Origin: Biomphalaria glabrata
Taxonomy: Eukaryota; Mollusca; Gastropoda; Planorbidae
Assembly: GCF_947242115.1 (NCBI RefSeq)
Contig: NC_074716.1
Location: 5,496,001 to 5,560,000, forward strand
Reading direction: 5' to 3'
Length of the DNA stretch: 64,000 bases
Of this stretch, positions 28,496-44,400 are shown one piece after another (within the stretch, counting starts at the first letter, position 1; each line of letters starts with the position of its first letter). The position numbers and the translations under genes were made by a program. The notes under the pieces were generated by a model. It was given only the letters and a program-made list of their open reading frames with translations. It had not been told where the DNA came from and did not search any database.

Positions 28496-31400
28496 CTTCA
28501 AAGTACAAATATCGATGTTGTTGTTGTTGTTTTATGTCTTCAACGTATAATGGAATAATTAGAATCTATTTCCAATCTTAAAATAATCAACTGATTTTTT
28601 TTATTAAACTAATTTTTAACACTCAGTACGTTGAGATCCTCACTCTTAAGCGTGTGCATTCATCTTAATTTCCGATTTGAATTGTTGACATTTGATATTT
28701 GTTCATTTTGATTTGATTGGGTTTACTAACTGGCAATAAATTCACTAATGTTACATCCAAATCTCTGACAACACTTTCACTAATGTTACATCTAAATCTC
28801 TGACAACACCTTCACTAATGTTACATCCAAATCTCTGGCAACTCTTTCACTAATGTTACATCCAAATCTCTGACAACTCTTTCACTAATGTTACATCCTA
28901 ATCTCTGACAACTCTTTCACTAATGTTACATCCTAATCTCTGACAACTCTTTCACTAATGTTACCTCCAAATCTCTGGCAACTCTTTCACTAATGTTACC
29001 TCCAAATCTCTGGCAACTCTTTCACTAATGTTACATCCAAATCTCTGGCAACACTTTCACTAATGTTACCTCCAAATCTCTGGCAACTCTTTCACTAATG
29101 TTACCTCCAAATCTCTGACAATTCTTTCACTAATGTTACATCCAAATCTCTGACAACTCTTTCACTAATGTTACCTCCAAATCTCTGACAACACTTTCAC
29201 TAATGTTACCTCCAAATCTCTGACAACACTTTCACTAATGTTACCTCCAAATCTCTGGCAACTCTTTCACTAATGTTACCTCCAAATCTCTGACAACACT
29301 TTCACTAATGTTACCTCCAAATCTCTGACAACTCTTTCACTAATGTTACATCCAAATCTCTGACAACACTTTCACTAATGTTACATCCAAATCTCTGACA
29401 ACACTTTCACTAATGTTACATCCAAATCTCTGACAACACTTTCACTAATGTTACATCCTAATCTCTGACAACACTTTCACTAATGTTACATCCTAATCTC
29501 TGGCAACACTTTCACTAATGTTACATCCAAATCTCTGACAACTCTTTCACTAATGTTACATCCAAATCTCTGACAACTCTTTCACTAATGTTACCTCCAA
29601 ATCTCTGACAACTCTTTCACTAATGTTACATCCTAATCTCTGACAACTCTTTCACTAATGTTACATCCTAATCTCTGACAACTCTTTCACTAATGTTACC
29701 TCCAAATCTCTGGCAACACTTTCACTAATAATACCTCCAAATCTCTGGCAACTCTTTCACTAATGTTACATCCTAATCTCTGACAACTCTTTCACTAATG
29801 TTACCTCCAAATCTCTGGCAACACTTTCACTAATGTTACCTCCAAATCTCTGGCAACTCTTTCACTAATGTTACCTCCAAATCTCTGACAACTCTTTCAC
29901 TAATGTTACCTCCAAATCTCTGGCAACACTTTCACTAATGTTACCTCCAAATCTCTGACAACTCTTTCACTAATGTTACATCCAAATCTCTGACAACTCT
30001 TTCACTAATGTTACCTCCAAATCTCTGACAACTCTTTCACTAATGTTACATCCTAATCTCTGACAACTCTTTCACTAATGTTACATCCTAATCTCTGACA
30101 ACTCTTTCACTAATGTTACCTCCAAATCTCTGGCAACACTTTCACTAATGTTACATCCAAATCTCTGACAACTCTTTCACTAATGTTACATCCTAATCTC
30201 TGACAACTCTTTCACTAATGTTACATCCAAATCTCTGGCAACTCTTTCACTAATGTTACCTCCAAATCTCTGGCAACTCTTTCACTAATGTTACCTCCAA
30301 ATCTCTGACAACACTTTCACTAATGTTACATCCTAATCTCTGACAACTCTTTCACTAATGTTACCTCCAAATCTCTGGCAACACTTTCACTAATGTTACA
30401 TCCTAATCTCTGACAACTCTTTCACTAATGTTACATCCTAATCTCTGACAACTCTTTCACTAATGTTACCTCCAAATCTCTGGCAACTCTTTCACTAATG
30501 TAACATCCTAATCTCTGACAACTCTTTCACTAATGTTACCTCCAAATCTTTGGCAACTCTTTCACTAATGTTACCTCCAAATCTCTGACAACTCTTTCAC
30601 TAATGTTACCTCCAAATCTCTGGCAACTCTTTCACTAATGTTACATCCTAATCTCTGACAACTCTTTCACTAATGTTACCTCCAAATCTCTGACAACTCT
30701 TTCACTAATGTTACCTCCAAATCTCTGGCAACTCTTTCACTAATGTTACATCCTAATCTCTGACAACTCTTTCACTAATGTTACATCCTAATCTCTGACA
30801 ACTCTTTCACTAATGTTACATCCTAATCTCTGACAACTCTTTCACTAATGTTACCTCCAAATCTCTGACAACTCTTTCACTAATGTTACATCCTAATCTC
30901 TGACAACTCTTTCACTAATGTTACATCCTAATCTCTGACAACTCTTTCACTAATGTTACATCCTAATCTCTGACAACTCTTTCACTAATGTTACCTCCAA
31001 ATCTCTGGCAACTCTTTCACTAATGTTACATCCTAATCTCTGACAACTCTTTCACTAATGTTACATCCTAATCTCTGACAACTCTTTCACTAATGTTACA
31101 TCCTAATCTCTGACAACTCTTTCACTAATGTTACCTCCAAATCTCTGGCAACACTTTCACTAATGTTACCTCCAAATCTCTGGCAACTCTTTCACTAATG
31201 TTACCTCCAAATCTCTGGCAACTCTTTCACTAATGTTACCTCCAAATCTCTGGCAACTCTTTCACTAATGTTACCTCCAAATCTCTGGCAACTCTTTCAC
31301 TAATGTTACATCCAAATCTCTGGCAACTCTTTCACTAATGTTACCTCCAAATCTCTGGCAACACTTTCACTAATGTTACATCCTAATCTCTGACAACACT

Positions 31401-34400
31401 TTCACTAATGTTACCTCCAAATCTCTGACAACACTTTCACTAATGTTACATCCAAATCTCTGGCAACTCTTTCACTAATGTTACCTCCAAATCTCTGACA
31501 ACACTTTCACTAATGTTACATCCAAATCTCTGACAACTCTTTCACTAATGTTACCTCCAAATCTCTGACAACACTTTCACTAATGTTACATCCAAATCTC
31601 TGACAACTCTTTCACTAATGTTACCTCCAAATCTCTGGCAACACTTTCACTAATGTTACCTCCAAATCTCTGACAACACTTTCACTAATGTTACATCCAA
31701 ATCTCTGACAACTCTTTCACTAATGTTACCTCCAAATCTCTGACAACTCTTTCACTAATATTACCTCCAAATCTCTGACAACACTTTCACTAATGTTACA
31801 TTCAAATCTCTGACAACTTTTTCACTAATGTTACATCCAAATCTCTGGCAACACTTTCACTAATGTTACATCCTAATCTCTGGCAACACTTTCACTAATG
31901 TTACCTCCAAATCTCTGACAACACTTTCACTAATGTTACATCCAAATCTCTGACAACTCTTTCACTAATGTTACCTCCAAATCTCTGGCAACTCTTTCAC
32001 TAATGTTACCTCCAAATCTCTGGCAACTCTTTCACTAATGTTACCTCCAAATCTCTGACAACACTTTCACTAATGTTACATCCAAATCTCTGACAACTCT
32101 TTCACTAATGTTACCTCCAAATCTCTGACAACACTTTCACTAATGTTACATCCTAATCTCTGGCAACACTTTCACTAATGTTACCTCCAAATCTCTGACA
32201 ACACTTTCACTAATGTTACATCCAAATCTCTGACAACTCTTTCACTAATGTTACCTCCAAATCTCTGGCAACTCTTTCACTAATGTTACCTCCAAATCTC
32301 TGACAACTCATTCACTAATGTTACCTCCAAATCTCTGACAACTCTTTCACTAATGTTACCTCCAAATCTCTGACAACTCTTTCACTAATGTTACATCCAA
32401 ATCTCTGGCAACTCTTTCACTAATGTTACCTCCAAATCTCTGGCAACTCTTTCACTAATGTTACCTCCAAATCTCTGACAACTCTTTCACTAATGTTACC
32501 TCCAAATCTCTGGCAACTCTTTCACTAATGTTACCTCCAAATCTCTGACAACTCTTTCACTAATGTTACCTCCAAATCTCTGGCAACTCTTTCACTAATG
32601 TTACCTCCAAATCTCTGACAACTCTTTCACTAATGTTACATCCAAATCTCTGGCAACTCTTTCACTAATGTTACCTCCAAATCTCTGGCAACTCTTTCAC
32701 TAATGTTACCTCCAAATCTCTGACAACTCTTTCACTAATGTTACCTCCAAATCTCTGACAACACTTTCACTAATGTTACATCCAAATCTCTGACAACTCT
32801 TTCACTAATGTTACCTCCAAATCTCTGACAACTCTTTCACTAATGTTACATCCTAATCTCTGACAACTCTTTCACTAATGTTACATCCTAATCTCTGGCA
32901 ACACTTTTACTAATGTTACCTCCAAATCTCTGACAACTCTTTCACTAATGTTACCTCCAAATCTCTGACAACACTTTCACTAATGTTACATCCTAATCTC
33001 TGACAACTCTTTCACTAATGTTACATCCTAATCTCTGGCAACACTTTCACTAATGTTACCTCCAAATCTCTAGCAACTCTTTCACTAATGTTACCTCCAA
33101 ATCTCTGACAACACTTTCACTAATGTTACCTCCAAATCTCTGGCAACTCTTTCACTAATGTTACCTCCAAATCTCTGACAACACTTTCACTAATGTTACA
33201 TCCAAATCTCTGGCAACACTTTCACTAATGTTACCTCCAAATATCTGGCAACTCTTTCACTAATGTTACCGTCAAATCTCTGACAACTCTTTCACTAATG
33301 TTACCTCCAAATCTCTGACAACTCTTTCACTAATGTTACATCCAAATCTCTGGCAACACTTTCACTAATGTTACCTCCAAATCTCTGACAACACTTTCAC
33401 TAATGTTACCTCCAAATCTCTAGCAACTCTTTCACTAATGTTACATCCAAATCTCTGACAACTCTTTCACTAATGTTACATCCAAATCTCTGACAACACT
33501 TTCACTAATGTTACATCCAAATCTCTGGCAACTCTTTCACTAATGTTACATCCTAATCTCTGACAACACTTTCACTAATGTTACATCCAAATCTCTGACA
33601 ACACTTTCACTTATGTTACCTCGAAATCTCTGACAACACTTTCACTAATGTTACCTCCAAATCTCTGGCAACTCTTTCACTAATGTTACATCCAAATCTC
33701 TGGCAACACTTTCACTAATGTTACCTCTAAATCTCTGGCAACACTTTCACTAATGTTACCTCCAAATCTCTGACAACTCTTTCACTAATGTTACATCGTA
33801 ATCTCTGACAACTCTTTCACTAATGTTACCTCCAAATCTCTGGCAACACTTTCACTAATGTTACATCCAAATCTCTGACAACACTTTCACTAATGTTACA
33901 TCCTAATCTCTGGCAACACTTTCACTAATGTTACATCCAAATCTCTGGCAACACTTTCACTAATGTTACCTCCAAATCTCTGACAACACTTTCACTAATG
34001 TTACATCCTAATCTCTGGCAACTCTTTCACTAATGTTACCTCCAAATCTCTGGCAACACTTTCACTAATGTTACCTCCAAATCTCTGGCAACTCTTTCAC
34101 TAATGTTACATCCAAATATCTGACAACACTTTCACTAATGTTACCTCCAAATCTCTGGCAACTCTTTCACTAATGTTACATCCAAATCTCTGGCAACTCT
34201 TTCACTAATGTTACCTCCAAATCTCTGGCAACTCTTTCACTAATGTTACCTCCAAATCTCTGGCAACTCTTTCACTAATGTTACATCCAAATCTCTGACA
34301 ACACTTTCACTAATGTTACCGTCAAATCTCTGACAACACTTTCACTAATGTTACATCCAAATCTCTGGCAACTCTTTCACTAATGTTACCTCCAAATCTC

Positions 34401-36260
34401 TAGCAACTCTTTCACTAATGTTACCTCCAAATCTCTGACAACTCTTTCACTAATGTTACATCCAAATCTCTGACAACACTTTCACTAATGTTACATCCAA
34501 ATCTCTGGCAACTCTTTCACTAATGTTACATCCTAATCTCTGACAACACTTTCACTAATGTTACATCCAAATCTCTGACAACACTTTCACTAATGTTACC
34601 TCGAAATCTCTGACAACACTTTCACTAATGTTACCTCCAAATCTCTGGCAACTCTTTCACTAATGTTACATCCAAATCTCTGGCAACACTTTCACTAATG
34701 TTACCTCCAAATCTCTGACAACTCTTTCACTAATGTTACATCCTAATCTCTGACAACTCTTTCACTAATGTTACCTCCAAATCTCTGGCAACTCTTTCAC
34801 TAATGTTACCTCCAAATCTCTGACAACTCTTTCACTAATGTTACATCCTAATCTCTGACAACTCTTTCACTAATGTTACCTCCAAATCTCTGACAACTCT
34901 TTCACTAATGTTACATCCAAATCTCTGACAACTCTTTCACTAATGTTACCTCCAAATCTCTGGCAACTCTTTCACTAATGTTACATCCAAATCTCTGGCA
35001 ACACTTTCACTAATGTTACCTCTAAATCTCTGGCAACACTTTCACTAATGTTACCTCCAAATCTCTGACAACTCTTTCACTAATGTTACATCCTAATCTC
35101 TGACAACTCTTTCACTAATGTTACCTCCAAATCTCTGGCAACACTTTCACTAATGTTACATCCAAATCTCTGACAACACTTTCACTAATGTTACATCCTA
35201 ATCTCTGGCAACACTTTCACTAATGTTACATCCAAATCTCTGGCAACTCTTTCACTAATGTTACCTCCAAATCTCTGACAACACTTTCACTAATGTTACA
35301 TCCTAATCTCTGGCAACTCTTTCACTAATGTTACCTCCAAATCTCTGGCAACACTTTCACTAATGTTACCTCCAAATCTCTGGCAACTCTTTCACTAATG
35401 TTACATCCAAATCTCTGACAACACTTTCACTAATGTTACCTCCAAATCTCTGGCAACTCTTTCACTAATGTTACATCCAAATCTCTGGCAACTCTTTCAC
35501 TAATGTTACCTCCAAATCTCTGGCAACTCTTTCACTAATGTTACCTCCAAATCTCTGGCAACTCTTTCACTAATGTTACATCCAAATCTCTGACAACACT
35601 TTCACTAATGTTACCGTCAAATCTCTGACAACACTTTCACTAATGTTACATCCAAATCTCTGGCAACTCTTTCACTAATGTTACATCCTAATCTCTGGCA
35701 ACACTTTCACTAATGTTACCTCCAAATCTCTGACAACTCTTTCACTAATGTTACCTCCAAATCTCTGACAACTCTTTCACTAATGTTACCTCCAAATCTC
35801 TGACAACTCTTTCACTAATGTTACATCCAAATCTCTGGCAACTCTTTCACTAATGTTACCTCCAAATCTCTGGCAACTCTTTCACTAATGTTACCTCCAA
35901 ATCTCTGACAACTCTTTCACTAATGTTACCTCCAAATCTCTGGCAACTCTTTCACTAATGTTACCTCCAAATCTCTGACAACTCTTTCACTAATGTTACC
36001 TCCAAATCTCTGGCAACTCTTTCACTAATGTTACCTCCAAATCTCTGACAACTCTTTCACTAATGTTACATCCAAATCTCTGGCAACTCTTTCACTAATG
36101 TTACCTCCAAATCTCTGGCAACTCTTTCACTAATGTTACCTCCAAATCTCTGACAACTCTTTCACTAATGTTACCTCCAAATCTCTGACAACACTTTCAC
36201 TAATGTTACATCCAAATCTCTGACAACTCTTTCACTAATGTTACCTCCAAATCTCTGGCA

Positions 36261-39200
36261 ACTCTTTCACTAATGTTACCTCCAAATCTCTGACAACTCT
36301 TTCACTAATGTTACATCCTAATCTCTGACAACTCTTTCACTAATGTTACATCCTAATCTCTGGCAACACTTTCACTAATGTTACCTCCAAATCTCTGACA
36401 ACTCTTTCACTAATGTTACCTCCAAATCTCTGGCAACACTTTCACTAATGTTACATCCTAATCTCTGACAACTCTTTCACTAATGTTACATCCTAATCTC
36501 TGGCAACACTTTCACTAATGTTACCTCCAAATCTCTAGCAACTCTTTCACTAATGTTACCTCCAAATCTCTGACAACACTTTCACTAATGTTACCTCCAA
36601 ATCTCTGGCAACTCTTTCACTAATGTTACCTCCAAATCTCTGACAACACTTTCACTAATGTTACATCCAAATCTCTGGCAACACTTTCACTAATGTTACC
36701 TCCAAATCTCTGGCAACTCTTTCACTAATGTTACCGTCAAATCTCTGACAACTCTTTCACTAATGTTACCTCCAAATCTCTGACAACTCTTTCACTAATG
36801 TTACATCCAAATCTCTGGCAACACTTTCACTAATGTTACCTCCAAATCTCTGACAACACTTTCACTAATGTTACCTCCAAATCTCTAGCAACTCTTTCAC
36901 TAATGTTACCTCCAAATCTCTGACAACTCTTTCACTAATGTTACATCCAAATCTCTGACAACACTTTCACTAATGTTACATCCAAATCTCTGGCAACTCT
37001 TTCACTAATGTTACATCCTAATCTCTGACAACACTTTCACTAATGTTACATCCAAATCTCTGACAACACTTTCACTAATGTTACCTCCAAATCTCTGACA
37101 ACACTTTCACTAATGTTACCTCCAAATCTCTGGCAACTCTTTCACTAATGTTACATCCAAATCTCTGGCAACACTTTCACTAATGTTACCTCCAAATCTC
37201 TGACAACTCTTTCACTAATGTTACATCCTAATCTCTGACAACTCTTTCACTAATGTTACCTCCAAATCTCTGGCAACTCTTTCACTAATGTTACCTCCAA
37301 ATCTCTGACAACTCTTTCACTAATGTTACATCCTAATCTCTGACAACTCTTTCACTAATGTTACCTCCAAATCTCTGACAACTCTTTCACTAATGTTACA
37401 TCCAAATCTCTGACAACTCTTTCGCTAATGTTACCTCCAAATCTCTGGCAACTCTTTCACTAATGTTACATCCAAATCTCTGGCAACACTTTCACTAATG
37501 TTACCTCTAAATCTCTGGCAACACTTTCACTAATGTTACCTCCAAATCTCTGACAACTCTTTCACTAATGTTACATCGTAATCTCTGACAACTCTTTCAC
37601 TAATGTTACCTCCAAATCTCTGGCAACACTTTCACTAATGTTACATCCAAATCTCTGACAACACTTTCACTAATGTTACATCCTAATCTCTGGCAACACT
37701 TTCACTAATGTTACATCCAAATCTCTGGCAACACTTTCACTAATGTTACCTCCAAATCTCTGACAACACTTTCACTAATGTTACATCCTAATCTCTGGCA
37801 ACTCTTTCACTAATGTTACCTCCAAATCTCTGGCAACACTTTCACTAATGTTACCTCCAAATCTCTGGCAACTCTTTCACTAATGTTACATCCAAATATC
37901 TGACAACACTTTCACTAATGTTACCTCCAAATCTCTGGCAACTCTTTCACTAATGTTACATCCAAATCTCTGGCAACACTTTCACTAATGTTACCTCCAA
38001 ATCTCTGGCAACTCTTTCACTAATGTTACCTCCAAATCTCTGGCAACTCTTTCACTAATGTTACATCCAAATCTCTGACAACACTTTCACTAATGTTACC
38101 GTCAAATCTCTGACAACACTTTCACTAATGTTACATCCAAATCTCTGGCAACTCTTTCACTAATGTTACATCCTAATCTCTGGCAACACTTTCACTAATG
38201 TTACATCCAAATCTCTGACAACACTTTCACTAATGTTACCGTCAAATCTCTGACAACACTTTCACTAATGTTACCTCCAAATCTCTGGCAACTCTTTCAC
38301 TAATGTTACATCCTAATCTCTGGCAACACTTTCACTAATGTTACATCCTAATCTCTGACAACTCTTTCACTAATGTTACCTCCAAATCTCTGACAACTCT
38401 TTCACTAATGTTACCTCCAAATCTCTGACAACTCTTTCACTAATGTTACATCCAAATCTCTGACAACACTTTCACTAATGTTACATCCAAATCTCTGGCA
38501 ACTCTTTCACTAATGTTACATCCAAATCTCTGGCAACTCTTTCACTAATGTTACCTCCAAATCTCTGACAACTCTTTCACTAATGTTACATCCAAATCTC
38601 TGACAACACTTTCACTAATGTTACATCCAAATCTCTGACAACTCTTTCACTAATGTTACATCCAAATCTCTGACAACTCTTTCACTAATGTTACCTCCAA
38701 ATCTCTGACAACACTTTCACTAATGTTACATCCTAATCTCTGACAACACTTTCACTAATGTTACCTCCAAATCTCTGGCAACTCTTTCACTAATGTTACA
38801 TCCTAATCTCTGACAACTCTTTCACTAATGTTACATCCTAATCTCTGACAACTCTTTCACTAATGTTACCTCCAAATCTCTGGCAACACTTTCACTAATG
38901 TTACATCCTAATCTCTGACAACTCTTTCACTAATGTTACATCCTAATCTCTGACAACTCTTTCACTAATGTTACCTCCAAATCTCTGGCAACACTTTCAC
39001 TAATGTTACATCCAAATCTCTGACAACTCTTTCACTAATGTTACCTCCAAATCTCTGGCAACACTTTCACTAATGTTACATCCAAATCTCTGACAACTCT
39101 TTCACTAATGTTACCTCCAAATCTCTGACAACTCTTTCACTAATGTTACCTCCAAATCTCTGACAACACTTTCACTAATGTTACCTCCAAATCTCTGACA

Positions 39201-41424
39201 ACTCTTTCACTAATGTTACCTCCAAATCTCTGACAACTCTTTCACTAATGTTACCTCCAAATCTCTGACAACTCTTTCACTAATGTTACCTCCAAATCTC
39301 TGACAACACTTTCACTAATGTTACCTCCAAATCTCTGACAACTCTTTCACTAATGTTACCTCCAAATCTCTGACAACTCTTTCACTAATGTTACCTCCAA
39401 ATCTCTGACAACTCTTTCACTAATGTTACATCCTAATCTCTGGCAACACTTTCACTAATGTTACCTCCAAATCTCTGACAACTCTTTCACTAATGTTACC
39501 TCCAAATCTCTGACAACTCTTTCACTAATGTTACCTCCAAATCTCTGACAACTCTTTCACTAATGTTACCTCCAAATCTCTGACAACTCTTTCACTAATG
39601 TTACCTCCAAATCTCTGACAACACTTTCACTAATGTTATCTCCAAATCTCTGACAACTCTTTCACTAATGTTACATCCTAATCTCTGACAACTCTTTCAC
39701 TAATGTTACATCCTAATCTCTGACAACTCTTTCACTAATGTTACCTCCTAATCTCTGACAACTCTTTCACTAATATTACCTCCAAATCTCTGACAACTCT
39801 TTCACTAATGTTACCTCCAAATCTCTGACAACTCTTTCACTAATGTTACATCCAAATCTCTGACAACTCTTTCACTAATGTTACCTCCAAATCTCTGACA
39901 ACTCTTTCACTAATGTTACATCCAAATCTCTGACAACTCTTTCACTAATGTTACCTCCAAATCTCTGACAACTCTTTCACTAATGTTACCTCCAAATCTC
40001 TGACAACTCTTTCACTAATATTACCTCCAAATCTCTGACAACTCTTTCACTAATGTTACCTCCAAATCTCTGACAACTCTTTCACTAATGTTACATCCAA
40101 ATCTCTGACAACTCTTTCACTAATGTTACCTCCAAATCTCTGACAACTCTTTCACTAATGTTACATCCTAATCTCTGGCAAACTTTGCACTAATGTTACC
40201 TCCAAATCTCTGACAACTCTTTCACTAATGTTACCTCCAAATCTCTGACAACACTTTCACTAATGTTACCTCCAAATCTCTGACAACACTTTCACTAATG
40301 TTACATCCAAATCTCTGGCAACTCTTTCACTAATGTTACATCCTAATCTCTGGCAACTCTTTCACTAATGTTACCTCCAAATCTCTGGCAACTCTTTCAC
40401 TAATGTTACATCCTAATCTCTGGCAACACTTTCACTAATGTTACCTCCAAATCTCTGACAACTCTTTCACTAATGTTACCTCCAAATCTCTGGCAACTCT
40501 TTCACTAATGTTACATCCAAATCTCTGGCAACTCTTTCACTAATGTTACCTCCAAATCTCTGGCAACTCTTTCACTAATGTTACCTCCAAATCTCTGGCA
40601 ACTCTTTCACTAATGTTACCTCCAAATCTCTGGCAACTCTTTCACTAATGTTACATCCTAATCTCTGGCAACACTTTCACTAATGTTACCTCCAAATCTC
40701 TGACAACTCTTTCACTAATGTTACCTCCAAATCTCTGGCAACTCTTTCACTAATGTTACCTCCAAATCTCTGGCAACTTTTTCACTAATGTTACATCCTA
40801 ATCTCTGACAACACTTTCACTAATGTTACATCCAAATCTCTGACAACACTTTCACTAATGTTACATCCAAATCTCTGACAACTCTTTCACTAATGTTACC
40901 TCCAAATCTCTGACAACACTTTCACTAATGTTACCTCCAAATCTCTGACAACTCTTTCACTAATGTTACCTCCAAATCTCTGACAACACTTTCACTAATG
41001 TTACATCCTAATCTCTGACAACTCTTTCACTAATGTTACCTCCAAATTTCTGACAACTCTTTCACTAATGTTACCTCCAAATCTCTGACAACACTTTCAC
41101 TAATGTTACATCCTAATCTCTGACAACTCTTTCACTAATGTTACCTCCAAATCTCTGACAACACTTTCACTAATGTTACATCCTAATCTCTGACAACTCT
41201 TTCACTAATGTTACATCCTAATCTCTGACAACTCTTTCACTAATGTTACCTCCAAATCTCTGACAACACTTTCACTAATGTTACATCCAAATCTCTGACA
41301 ACTCTTTCACTAATGTTACCGTCAAATCTCTGGCAACACTTTTACTAATGTTACATCCTAATCTCTGACAACTCTTTCACTAATGTTACCTCCAAATCTC
41401 TGACAACACTTTCACTAATGTTAC
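36261..41424 (+). repeat. Satellite higher-order block, copy 1
   Basis: About 147 monomers that reappear at 46341-51504, offset 10,080 bp (288 monomers). Line-by-line comparison by eye found about seven base differences in 5.16 kb. Rare marker monomers are shared, such as AACTTTGCAC (40181 and 50261), AAATTTCTG (41044 and 51124) and CTTTTACTAATG (41339 and 51419). Confidence 0.9.
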
Positions 41425-44400
41425 CGTCAAATCTCTGACAACACTTTCACTAATGTTACCGTCAAATCTCTGACAACACTTTCACTAATGTTACATCCAA
41501 ATCTCTGGCAACTCTTTCACTAATGTTACATCCTAATCTCTGGCAACACTTTCACTAATGTTACCTCCAAATCTCTGACAACTCTTTCACTAATGTTACC
41601 TCCAAATCTCTGACAACTCTTTCACTAATGTTACCTCCAAATCTCTGACAACTCTTTCACTAATGTTACATCCAAATCTCTGGCAACTCTTTCACTAATG
41701 TTACCTCCAAATCTCTGGCAACTCTTTCACTAATGTTACCTCCAAATCTCTGACAACTCTTTCACTAATGTTACCTCCAAATCTCTGGCAACTCTTTCAC
41801 TAATGTTACCTCCAAATCTCTGACAACTCTTTCACTAATGTTACCTCCAAATCTCTGGCAACTCTTTCACTAATGTTACCTCCAAATCTCTGACAACTCT
41901 TTCACTAATGTTACATCCAAATCTCTGGCAACTCTTTCACTAATGTTACCTCCAAATCTCTGGCAACTCTTTCACTAATGTTACCTCCAAATCTCTGACA
42001 ACTCTTTCACTAATGTTACCTCCAAATCTCTGACAACACTTTCACTAATGTTACATCCAAATCTCTTACAACTCTTTCACTAATGTTACCTCCAAATCTC
42101 TGGCAACTCTTTCACTAATGTTACCTCCAAATCTCTGACAACTCTTTCACTAATGTTACATCCTAATCTCTGACAACTCTTTCACTAATGTTACATCCTA
42201 ATCTCTGGCAACACTTTCACTAATGTTACCTCCAAATCTCTGACAACTCTTTCACTAATGTTACCTCCAAATCTCTGGCAACACTTTCACTAATGTTACA
42301 TCCTAATCTCTGACAACTCTTTCACTAATGTTACATCCTAATCTCTGGCAACACTTTCACTAATGTTACCTCCAAATCTCTAGCAACTCTTTCACTAATG
42401 TTACCTCCAAATCTCTGACAACACTTTCACTAATGTTACCTCCAAATCTCTGGCAACTCTTTCACTAATGTTACCTCCAAATCTCTGACAACACTTTCAC
42501 TAATGTTACATCCAAATCTCTGGCAACACTTTCACTAATGTTACCTCCAAATCTCTGGCAACTCTTTCACTAATGTTACCGTCAAATCTCTGACAACTCT
42601 TTCACTAATGTTACCTCCAAATCTCTGACAACTCTTTCACTAATGTTACATCCAAATCTCTGGCAACACTTTCACTAATGTTACCTCCAAATCTCTGACA
42701 ACACTTTCACTAATGTTACCTCCAAATCTCTAGCAACTCTTTCACTAATGTTACCTCCAAATCTCTGACAACTCTTTCACTAATGTTACATCCAAATCTC
42801 TGACAACACTTTCACTAATGTTACATCCAAATCTCTGGCAACTCTTTCACTAATGTTACATCCTAATCTCTGACAACACTTTCACTAATGTTACATCCAA
42901 ATCTCTGACAACACTTTCACTAATGTTACCTCCAAATCTCTGACAACACTTTCACTAATGTTACCTCCAAATCTCTGGCAACTCTTTCACTAATGTTACA
43001 TCCAAATCTCTGGCAACACTTTCACTAATGTTACCTCGAAATCTCTGACAACTCTTTCACTAATGTTACATCCTAATCTCTGACAACTCTTTCACTAATG
43101 TTACCTCCAAATCTCTGGCAACTCTTTCACTAATGTTACCTCCAAATCTCTGACAACTCTTTCACTAATGTTACATCCTAATCTCTGACAACTCTTTCAC
43201 TAAAGTTACCTCCAAATCTCTGACAACTCTTTCACTAATGTTACATCCAAATCTCTGACAACTCTTTCGCTAATGTTACCTCCAAATCTCTGGCAACTCT
43301 TTCACTAATGTTACATCCAAATCTCTGGCAACACTTTCACTAATGTTACCTCTAAATCTCTGGCAACACTTTCACTAATGTTACCTCCAAATCTCTGACA
43401 ACTCTTTCACTAATGTTACATCGTAATCTCTGACAACTCTTTCACTAATGTTACCTCCAAATCTCTGGCAACACTTTCACTAATGTTACATCCAAATCTC
43501 TGACAACACTTTCACTAATGTTACATCCTAATCTCTGGCAACACTTTCACTAATGTTACATCCAAATCTCTGGCAACACTTTCACTAATGTTACCTCCAA
43601 ATCTCTGACAACACTTTCACTAATGTTACATCCTAATCTCTGGCAACTCTTTCACTAATGTTACCTCCAAATCTCTGGCAACACTTTCACTAATGTTACC
43701 TCCAAATCTCTGGCAACTCTTTCACTAATGTTACATCCAAATATCTGACAACACTTTCACTAATGTTACCTCCAAATCTCTGGCAACTCTTTCACTAATG
43801 TTACATCCAAATCTCTGGCAACTCTTTCACTAATGTTACCTCCAAATCTCTGGCAACTCTTTCACTAATGTTACCTCCAAATCTCTGGCAACTCTTTCAC
43901 TAATGTTACATCCAAATCTCTGACAACACTTTCACTAATGTTACCGTCAAATCTCTGACAACACTTTCACTAATGTTACATCCAAATCTCTGGCAACTCT
44001 TTCACTAATGTTACCTCCAAATCTCTAGCAACTCTTTCACTAATGTTACCTCCAAATCTCTGACAACTCTTTCACTAATGTTACATCCAAATCTCTGACA
44101 ACACTTTCACTAATGTTACATCCAAATCTCTGGCAACTCTTTCACTAATGTTACATCCTAATCTCTGACAACACTTTCACTAATGTTACATCCAAATCTC
44201 TGACAACACTTTCACTAATGTTACCTCGAAATCTCTGACAACACTTTCACTAATGTTACCTCCAAATCTCTGGCAACTCTTTCACTAATGTTACATCCAA
44301 ATCTCTGGCAACACTTTCACTAATGTTACCTCCAAATCTCTGACAACTCTTTCACTAATGTTACATCCTAATCTCTGACAACTCTTTCACTAATGTTACC

